Positions 1-4,643 of a stretch of 5,229 nucleotides of DNA are shown piece after piece. Source of the DNA: an uncultured bacterium (GTDB lineage: Bacteria > Planctomycetota > Phycisphaerae > Phycisphaerales > SM1A02). The translations under genes were made by a program, and so were the position numbers. A model generated the notes under the pieces. The model had not been told where the DNA came from, did no database searches, and saw only the letters and a program-made list of their open reading frames with translations. The stretch covers positions 1 through 5,229 of the forward strand of contig CAIXEV010000370.1 of NCBI GenBank assembly GCA_903918555.1, read 5' to 3'. The first letter of the stretch is position 1. Every line of letters starts with the position of its first letter.

Positions 1-1551
1 CGCCCCGCCCGCATCGCAAACCGCTCACCGGTTGTCACGGCGAGCGTGCTCCTGCTCGCAGCGCCGATGCTCGCCGCGTCGCCGGCGACCGAAGGCGTCG
101 CGCACGCAGCCACCACGCTCGATGCACGCGAGGGCACCGCGCGCAGCGACGCAAACAGCCTGTCGCGCGCATTCCGCTCCGCGGCGCGCACGCTCGCGCC
201 GAGCGTCGTCACCATCAACACGAAGTCGAAGCCGCGCGCCGCGAAGGCGTCCGGCGTCGATCCGCGCATGCTTCCGCCCGGCATGCAGCTGCCTCCGGGC
301 ATGCTCGCGCCGCACGGCGAAGCGCCTTCCTCCGGCGGCACCGGCACGGGCGCGGTCATCTCCGCCGATGGATTCATCGTCACGGCGAACCATGTCGTCG
401 CCGACGCCGATGAGATCGAGATCGTGCTCCAGGATGGACGCACCGCGCACGCACGCGTCGTCGGCCTCGACCCAGGCACCGACATCGCCGTGCTCAAGAC
501 CGATGCGACCGGGCTTGTTCCCGCGCGCTTCGGCGACAGCGCGGTGCTCGACATCGGCGACTGGGTCGTCGCGATCGGCGCGCCCTTCGGACTCGAGCAG
601 ACCGTGACCGCGGGCATCGTCAGCGCGAAGAGCCGTAGCGACGTCGGCCTCGCGACCTTCGAGAACTACATCCAGACCGACGCAGCGATCAACCCCGGCA
701 ACTCGGGCGGACCGCTCGCGAACCTCGACGGCGAGATCGTCGGCATCAACTCCGCGATCAGCTCGAAGTCGGGCGGCAACGACGGCATCGGCTTCGCGGT
801 TCCAGCGTCGGTCGCGCGGCGCGTGGTCGACTCCATCATCGCGACAGGGCGTGTGGCGCGAGGATTCCTCGGCGTCGGCGTGCAGTCTGCCGACGACGAG
901 CTCCTCGCGAGCCTCGGTGCGACCGATACCGCGGGCGTCGTCGTGAACGCCGTCACCAACGGTTCACCCGCCGCGGAGGCAGGACTCGCGCCGGGCGATG
1001 TCATCACCGCGGTCGATGGCCAGCGCATCCGCACGCCGGGCGAACTCATCGCGACCGTCGGCGAGCGCGCGCCCGGCAGCGCCGTCGAGATCACCGCGCT
1101 TCGCCGCGGCGACGAGCGACGCCTGCACGCCACGCTCGCCGAGCGCACCGACGAAGGCCGCGCGAGCGCCGCGAAGAAGCAGGCGCCCGCCGCGAAGCCG
1201 AGCGCACTTGCCCGGCTTGGCCTCGCGCTCACCGAGCTTTCCGCATCCGACGCGGCCGCCAGCGGGCTCGTGGTCGAGGGCAGCGTGGTCGAGGGCAGCG
1301 TGGTCGAGGGCAGCGTGGTCGTCGTCGAATCAGCCGACGACGGCGGCCGCGCGGCCCGCGCCGGAATCGCAGCCGGCGATGTGATCCGACGCATCGCCAG
1401 CCGCGAAGTCCGCACGCTCGACGAGGCATCGCGTGCACTCGATGGCCTCGGAGAGGAGACATCGATTCCGATGCTCGTCGAGCGTGACGGAAGCGCGCGG
1501 TTCGTGCTGATCCGCGGCGGAACGACCCCGTCCGATACCCGCCGCCAGTGA
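1..1551 (+). CDS. Deg/HtrA-family periplasmic serine protease with two PDZ domains (5' end outside window)
   Basis: Trypsin-like serine protease of the HtrA/DegP-DegQ family, which degrades or refolds damaged envelope proteins. The frame is open to the window edge. Counting codons from base 1, residues 1-36 look like a signal peptide: Arg-containing n-region, hydrophobic core V11-A26, AHA cleavage site near residue 36. The start is therefore probably upstream; the GTG at 46 would remove the charged n-region. The catalytic triad is complete: His131 in TANHVV (base 391), Asp161 in GTDIAVLK (base 481), Ser235 in GNSGGPL (base 703). Its spacings (30 and 74) match DegP. A Pro/Met-rich LA-type loop lies before the His. 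PDZ1 spans about 859-1143 and PDZ2 about 1201-1536, the latter carrying a VVEGS tandem repeat. TGA stop at 1549, then a terminator, so this gene ends its transcription unit. Family certain; DegP versus DegQ/DegS-like paralogue cannot be decided. Confidence 0.95.
   Translation, partial: RPARIANRSPVVTASVLLLAAPMLAASPATEGVAHAATTLDAREGTARSDANSLSRAFRSAARTLAPSVVTINTKSKPRAAKASGVDPRMLPPGMQLPPGMLAPHGEAPSSGGTGTGAVISADGFIVTANHVVADADEIEIVLQDGRTAHARVVGLDPGTDIAVLKTDATGLVPARFGDSAVLDIGDWVVAIGAPFGLEQTVTAGIVSAKSRSDVGLATFENYIQTDAAINPGNSGGPLANLDGEIVGINSAISSKSGGNDGIGFAVPASVARRVVDSIIATGRVARGFLGVGVQSADDELLASLGATDTAGVVVNAVTNGSPAAEAGLAPGDVITAVDGQRIRTPGELIATVGERAPGSAVEITALRRGDERRLHATLAERTDEGRASAAKKQAPAAKPSALARLGLALTELSASDAAASGLVVEGSVVEGSVVEGSVVVVESADDGGRAARAGIAAGDVIRRIASREVRTLDEASRALDGLGEETSIPMLVERDGSARFVLIRGGTTPSDTRRQ
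1270..1320 (+). repeat. 15-bp in-frame tandem repeat, three copies plus a partial
   Basis: The unit gtggtcgagggcagc occurs three times without mismatch (1270-1284, 1285-1299, 1300-1314) and is followed by a 6-base partial copy (gtggtc). It encodes VVEGS three times and then VV, in the frame of the Deg protease. It lies in PDZ2 between a short helical stretch (SASDAAASGL) and the strand that normally carries a single VVV segment. Because the unit is a multiple of three, copy-number change would alter length without a frameshift. Slipped-strand duplication is the simplest origin. Confidence 0.97.
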
Positions 1552-1567
1552 CCCCCGACCTCTTTCG

Positions 1568-1588
1568 CGCATGCTGCGTTGGCATGCG
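1568..1588 (+). other. Perfect 7-bp hairpin 17 nt after the protease stop codon
   Basis: The arms cgcatgc (1568-1574) and gcatgcg (1582-1588) are perfectly complementary around a 7-nt loop. No T-run follows, so this is not an intrinsic terminator by itself. It could stabilise the 3' end of the protease mRNA together with the terminator downstream, or be chance in GC-rich DNA. Confidence 0.4.
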
Positions 1589-1622
1589 GGCCGTGTCGTG
1601 AAGCCCCCTCGCGAGACGCGCT

Positions 1623-1667
1623 GCAGACGCCCTGACGGACTTCCGTCGTCGGGGCGTCTGCCGTTTT
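1623..1667 (+). terminator. Rho-independent terminator of the Deg protease gene
   Basis: A perfect 10-bp GC-rich stem pairs gcagacgccc (1623-1632) with gggcgtctgc (1652-1661). The loop contains a second nested stem, gacgga (1634-1639) with tccgtc (1642-1647). TTTT follows at 1664-1667, two bases after the stem. The T-run is short, but the stem strength and the position 71 nt past the stop support termination of rightward transcription. Confidence 0.8.
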
Positions 1668-1716
1668 GCGGTCGAACCCGCGGCGACACGCACGCCCGCG
1701 CCGCGTTCCGAACGAC

Positions 1717-1722
1717 TACGCT
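1717..1722 (+). promoter_or_regulatory. Possible -10 element of the eboD-like gene
   Basis: TACGCT fits a TANNNT -10 hexamer and would start transcription near 1729, only about 5 nt before the ATG at 1734. No -35 consensus is visible at a 16-18 nt spacing. There is no Shine-Dalgarno sequence before the ATG (the bases are pyrimidine-rich), which agrees with a nearly leaderless mRNA. The terminator just upstream means a promoter is needed somewhere in 1668-1733. The hexamer match alone is weak. Confidence 0.35.
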
Positions 1723-1733
1723 GTTCCTCCCGC

Positions 1734-2897
1734 ATGACGAAGCCGCACGACGCCACGAAGCACGATTCAGCGCATGACCGCGCGGTCGCGCCGTCGTTCG
1801 CGCATCGCGTGCGCTTCACGCGCGGGGCGCTCGACGCGTCGAATCACACGCTGCGCGAGGTGCTCGCCGGCGACGCCGCGATCGCGTCGCGCCGCGCGGT
1901 GGTGCTGATCGACGAGGGCGTCGCCGCTGCGCAGCCCCGCATCGCCGAGCAGCTGCGCGCGTACTTCGACGCGCACCGCGCGCACATGCCGCGCGTCGTG
2001 GCGATCGAGAGCTGCGCCGGCGGCGAGCGCGCGAAGCACGACATGACGGTGGTCGACCGCGTGATCGAGCTCGTCGAGCTTGAGAAGATCGACCGCAAGA
2101 GCTTCGTGCTCGCGATCGGCGGCGGAGCGATGCTCGACGCGGTCGGATTCGGCGCAGCGACCGCGCACCGCGGCGTGCGGCTCGTGCGCATGCCGACGAC
2201 GACGCTCGCGCAGGACGACGCGGCGATGGGCGTGAAGAACGGCGTCAACCGCTTCGGCAAGAAGAACTTCGTCGGCGCCTTCGCGGTGCCGTACGCGGTG
2301 GTGTGCGACGAGTCGATGCTGTCGACGCTGCCGCAGGCCGTGTTTCGCGCGGGTTTCAGCGAGTCCGTGAAGATCGCGCTTCTCAAGGATCCCGCGTTCT
2401 TCGCCGCGATCGAGCGCGCCGCGCCCGCGATCGCCGCGTGCGACCTCGACGCGTCGAGCCCCGTCATCCGGCGCTCGGCCGAGCTGCACCTCGCGCACAT
2501 CGTCGACGGCGGCGATCCGTTCGAGGCGAACGAGGCGCGCCCGCTTGATTTCGGCCACTGGGCCGCGCACCGACTCGAGTCGATGAGCGCGCACGCGGTG
2601 TCGCACGGCGACGCGGTCGCGCTCGGACTGTTGCTCGACTGCCGCTACTCGAACCTCAAGGGCTGGCTCTCCGACGCCGACTTCGCGCGCATCCGCGCGT
2701 GCGTCGCTGCGCTCGGCCTCCCGATGCGCCACGAGCTCTTCGCCGATACCACGCGTCTTCTGAGCGGCCTTGAGGAGTTCCGCGAGCACCTCGGCGGCCA
2801 GCTCACCGTCACGATGCTGCGAGGCATCGGCCACGGCTTCGAGGTGCACGAGCTCGACGCCGACCTCGTCCGCCGCGCCGCGGGCGAGATGGCGTAG
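1734..2897 (+). CDS. eboD: EboD-type sugar phosphate cyclase (3-dehydroquinate synthase-like)
   Basis: A 387-aa NAD- and metal-dependent cyclase of the dehydroquinate synthase superfamily. Visible are the NAD-binding GGGAMLD (129-135), the PTTTLAQDD segment (154-162), GVKNGVN (166-172) and GKKNFVG (175-181). Putative metal ligands are Glu210 (GFSES), His275 (DFGHWAAH) and His291 (VSHGD); the 16-residue gap between the two His matches true dehydroquinate synthases. The KNGVN..GKKNFVG block, the SGDPFE-like GGDPFEANEARPLDFGHWAAH region and the C-terminal GIGHGFEVHELD are the signature I associate with EboD rather than AroB. In AroB the sequence before the metal His is LNxGH; here it is LDFGH, so Asn is replaced by Asp272, suggesting a substrate other than DAHP. 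Start chosen at the only in-frame ATG before the conserved VRFTRG region. The gene ends 5 nt from a convergent gene. Substrate and product unknown. Confidence 0.87.
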   Translation: MTKPHDATKHDSAHDRAVAPSFAHRVRFTRGALDASNHTLREVLAGDAAIASRRAVVLIDEGVAAAQPRIAEQLRAYFDAHRAHMPRVVAIESCAGGERAKHDMTVVDRVIELVELEKIDRKSFVLAIGGGAMLDAVGFGAATAHRGVRLVRMPTTTLAQDDAAMGVKNGVNRFGKKNFVGAFAVPYAVVCDESMLSTLPQAVFRAGFSESVKIALLKDPAFFAAIERAAPAIAACDLDASSPVIRRSAELHLAHIVDGGDPFEANEARPLDFGHWAAHRLESMSAHAVSHGDAVALGLLLDCRYSNLKGWLSDADFARIRACVAALGLPMRHELFADTTRLLSGLEEFREHLGGQLTVTMLRGIGHGFEVHELDADLVRRAAGEMA

Positions 2898-2902
2898 GCG
2901 GG

Positions 2903-3370
2903 TCAGCCTGCAGGCGGACGCCCCGATCGACCCTCCAGCGCTTCGACATCCGCGAGGTCTTTCAATCGACCCGCCGCACGCTTGTTGGCGATCAGTGCCT
3001 CGCGCGAGATGAAAGGCACCTTCATGCCCGCAATCTCCCCAATCGATGGGTTCGTTGAAGCTGCCGCCCAATCGAGACCGTCGATCTTCGTGAGGATGTC
3101 GATCCGCTGTGGTGCGAATCCGAGCTGAATGACGGGGCCTTCCGACTGGAAGTCCGACGGTTGCAGCCCGAGCGCGCCAAAGCCGAAGCGCGCGAGCGCC
3201 TCAACAACCTTTGCTGCGTTCTCTGGGTTCACTCGGACAAGGACATCGATGTCACCCGTGAACCGGGGACATCCATGGTGCGCAAGCGCATAGCCGCCGA
3301 CGACGAGAAACTCAGTCTTCGTGTCGATCAAGCACGCGAGCCACTCTTTGAAGTCTTGGGAAAGCTCCAT
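2903..3370 (-). CDS. MNT-fold nucleotidyltransferase (DUF6036-like), TA-like pair
   Basis: A 155-aa single-domain protein of the polymerase-beta-type nucleotidyltransferase superfamily. Visible are the GG motif in VVGGYALAHHG (23-33), the catalytic-type GDIDVLV (39-45, Asp40 and Asp42), a third acidic candidate Asp91 in RIDILTKIDG, and the conserved tail VPFISREALIANK...GRLKDLADVEALE (118-146). The start at 3370 (MELSQDFKEWL) matches where this family normally begins; in-frame sequence upstream is unrelated arginine-rich shadow. It overlaps the end of the preceding minus-strand gene by 59 nt, implying co-expression. Such proteins are often paired with a small partner and treated as toxin-antitoxin or AMP/nucleotide-transferring modules; the target is unknown. 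No terminator is visible in the 5-nt gap to the convergent cyclase gene. Full length, all motifs intact. Confidence 0.88.
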   Translation of the reverse strand: MELSQDFKEWLACLIDTKTEFLVVGGYALAHHGCPRFTGDIDVLVRVNPENAAKVVEALARFGFGALGLQPSDFQSEGPVIQLGFAPQRIDILTKIDGLDWAAASTNPSIGEIAGMKVPFISREALIANKRAAGRLKDLADVEALEGRSGRPPAG

Positions 3371-3515
3371 CAGGCGGGATTCCGTAGTACTCGCGGCGCA
3401 ATCGCTCGACCTCCGCAATCCGCTGCTCCGCCGGCTGCGAGAGCCAGTAGGCCAGAATGCGTGCCGCCCCCGAGTCATCGTGCAGATTGGTGATTCGGAC
3501 GGTCCGTTCAACCAT
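3312..3515 (-). CDS. Small 67-aa partner of the nucleotidyltransferase
   Basis: A short charged protein encoded directly upstream of, and overlapping, the nucleotidyltransferase gene. Recognisable blocks are an N-terminal VERTVRIT strand, WLSQPAEQRIAEVERLRREYYG (residues 24-45, a predicted amphipathic helix) and a C-terminal PRLQRVARVL (53-62). I associate this WLS-x-P-EERI-EVE-LRR-x-YYG / RLQRV pattern with small proteins found next to MNT-type nucleotidyltransferases; that is from memory, not a search. No helix-turn-helix, signal peptide or membrane segment is visible. The ATG at 3515 has no Shine-Dalgarno but sits exactly 6 nt after a TAGAAT -10 element, suggesting a leaderless transcript. 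Role as antitoxin, adaptor or substrate is inference. Confidence 0.75.
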   Translation of the reverse strand: MVERTVRITNLHDDSGAARILAYWLSQPAEQRIAEVERLRREYYGIPPDGAFPRLQRVARVLDRHED

Positions 3516-3521
3516 GCGGAG

Positions 3522-3531
3522 ATTCTACCAT
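3522..3531. promoter_or_regulatory. Overlapping divergent -10 elements (bidirectional promoter)
   Basis: The 10 bases attctaccat hold TACCAT on the + strand (3526-3531) and TAGAAT on the - strand (3527 down to 3522), sharing the TA at 3526-3527. Each hexamer is followed by exactly 6 nt and then an ATG (3538 on +, 3515 on -), placing both predicted +1 positions on the A of the start codon. The minus-strand element is preceded by TGg, an extended -10. No -35 consensus is visible on either side, and neither ATG has a properly spaced Shine-Dalgarno. Leaderless transcription in both directions is inferred. Confidence 0.6.
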
Positions 3532-3537
3532 GCCCCC

Positions 3538-3843
3538 ATGTCCGCCACGCCTCCCCCGCTCTCGAAGCGCGCCGTCGTCGACCGCTACTTTCTCGAGCAT
3601 CGCGCCAAGGTGCTCGACATCGCGGCGTTCCTCGACCGGTTCGACCGCGCGCAGGGCGACGGCGCCGACGACTACCGCGTGACGGCGCTGCGCGAGTGCT
3701 GCGCGGTCCTGCTCGACGGCAAGCCCGACCGCGCGCGGCGCGTGCTTGAGCTCCTGAGCGACCATTCGGCGGAACCGATCGCGAAAGCGCCGATGAAAGG
3801 CGCCACGGGCGCGATGGAACTTCAGAAGAAGGGGGCCATCTGA
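3538..3843 (+). CDS. Conserved-looking 101-aa protein of unknown function, first gene of the EboB operon
   Basis: I do not recognise the family with confidence. The 101 residues look all-helical and soluble: a helix around RAVVDRYFLEHRAKVLDIAAFLDRFDRA (11-38), a second around DDYRVTALRECCAVLLDG (44-61), a third around RARRVLELLSD (65-75), then a Pro/Lys/Gly-containing tail. The vicinal Cys54-Cys55 pair stands out. No signal peptide or membrane segment. Start at 3538 is preferred because a TACCAT -10 lies 6 nt before it; upstream in-frame ATGs at 3457 and 3514 would overlap the divergent gene and add an unlikely N-terminus. Its TGA overlaps the next ATG (TGATG), so it is translationally coupled to the TatD hydrolase and may assist it or act in the same pathway. 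It is much shorter than EboA as I know it, so I do not call it EboA. Confidence 0.75.
   Translation: MSATPPPLSKRAVVDRYFLEHRAKVLDIAAFLDRFDRAQGDGADDYRVTALRECCAVLLDGKPDRARRVLELLSDHSAEPIAKAPMKGATGAMELQKKGAI
3826..3835 (+). promoter_or_regulatory. Strong ribosome binding site of the eboB-like gene
   Basis: The purine run aagaaggggg lies 7 nt before the ATG at 3843, inside the 3' end of the 101-aa gene. It supports that start and contrasts with the lack of any Shine-Dalgarno at the first gene of the operon. Confidence 0.75.
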
Positions 3844-4643
3844 TGTACATCGACCCCCATGTCCACATGGTCTCCCGCACCACCGACGACTACCAGCGCA
3901 TGGCGCTCGCCGGCTGCGTCGCGATCACCGAGCCCGCGTTCTGGGCCGGCTACGACCGCAGCTCGCCCGCGGGCTTCTTCGACTACTTCCGCCAGCTCAC
4001 CGACTTCGAGCCGAAGCGTGCGGCGCAGTACGGGATCCGCCACCACACCTGGCTCTGCATCAATCCGAAGGAAGCCGAAGACCCGGTGTTCGCGAAGGAA
4101 GTCATCGCGCTCATCCCGCAGTTCCTGAAGTGCGAGACCGTGCTCGGGATCGGCGAAATCGGCCTCAACAAGAACTCGCGCAACGAGCTCGAGATCCTCG
4201 ACGCGCATCTCGCGCTCGCCGCCGAGCACGATCTCCTCGTCCTCGTCCACACGCCGCACCTCGAGGACAAGCTCAAGGGCACGCTGCTCATCATGGACGC
4301 GATCAAGAATCACTCGAAGCTCGATCCGGGCCGCGTGCTCATCGACCATGTCGAGGAACACACCGTGCGCCCCGTGCTCGAGCGCGGATTCTGGGCTGGG
4401 ATGACGCTCTACCCCGACACGAAGTGCACGCCGCAGCGCGCGGTCGACATCTTCGAGATGCACGGAACCGAGCGCCTCTGGATCAACTCCGCCGGCGACT
4501 GGGGCAACAGCGACCCGCTCGCAGTGCCGAAGGCGCAGATCGAGATGAAGGCGCGCGGCCACACGCTTGACAGTGTCAAGAAGGTCAGCTTCGACAATCC
4601 GCTCAAGTTCCTGTCGCAATCGGGAAGGTTCCGAATCGCATGA
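3843..4643 (+). CDS. eboB: EboB-like TatD-family metal-dependent hydrolase
   Basis: A 266-aa TIM-barrel amidohydrolase of the TatD family. The full set of expected metal-binding residues is visible: His6 and His8 in DPHVH, Glu105 in GIGEIGLN, His136 in LVHTPH, His169 in LIDHVEEHT, and Asp219 in INSAGDWG. The length is typical. TatD proteins are usually DNases or phosphoesterases; the EboB branch is found in ebo clusters beside an EboD cyclase, which is also present here at 1734-2897. Features such as CVAITEPAFW, an H-containing GIRHHTWLCINPKEAED block and INSAGDWG.SDPLAVPK are those I associate with EboB rather than housekeeping TatD; the substrate is unknown. Cytoplasmic, no signal peptide. 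The start overlaps the upstream stop (TGATG) and has a good ribosome binding site; the stop overlaps the next start (ATGA), so three genes form one coupled unit. Confidence 0.85.
   Translation: MYIDPHVHMVSRTTDDYQRMALAGCVAITEPAFWAGYDRSSPAGFFDYFRQLTDFEPKRAAQYGIRHHTWLCINPKEAEDPVFAKEVIALIPQFLKCETVLGIGEIGLNKNSRNELEILDAHLALAAEHDLLVLVHTPHLEDKLKGTLLIMDAIKNHSKLDPGRVLIDHVEEHTVRPVLERGFWAGMTLYPDTKCTPQRAVDIFEMHGTERLWINSAGDWGNSDPLAVPKAQIEMKARGHTLDSVKKVSFDNPLKFLSQSGRFRIA
4622..4628 (+). promoter_or_regulatory. Ribosome binding site of the amidotransferase-like gene
   Basis: The purine run gggaagg lies 11 nt before the ATG at 4640, within the last codons of the TatD gene. Spacing is slightly long but acceptable, and it supports reinitiation at the ATGA overlap. 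Confidence 0.55.

Noticed and set aside
46..48. GTG at 46 as the start of the Deg protease
   Set aside because: The frame stays open to base 1, and the upstream residues (RPARIANR, then hydrophobic) look like the charged n-region of the same signal peptide, so the start is probably before the window.
1571..1777. 68-codon plus-strand open frame between the protease and the cyclase
   Set aside because: It runs through the terminator hairpin, is Arg/Cys-rich without motifs, and has no ribosome binding site.
2896..2915. Possible bidirectional terminator between the convergent cyclase and nucleotidyltransferase genes
   Set aside because: Only a 4-bp pairing (aggc/gcct) and a cctgcagg palindrome are present, with no T-run on either strand.
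1767..3071. 434-codon open frame on the minus strand, antisense to the cyclase gene
   Set aside because: Its translation is rich in Arg, His, Ala and Glu with no recognisable domain, as expected for a shadow of a GC-rich gene; the opposite strand carries a clear EboD-type enzyme.
3370..3883. Extending the nucleotidyltransferase upstream to an ATG at 3883
   Set aside because: The extra 171 residues are arginine/serine-rich shadow of the divergent operon; the family begins at the MELSQDFKEWL segment starting at 3370.
3822..4619. 265-codon minus-strand open frame antisense to the TatD gene
   Set aside because: Low-complexity acidic/Arg composition with no motif; the plus strand encodes a TatD hydrolase with every expected metal-binding residue.
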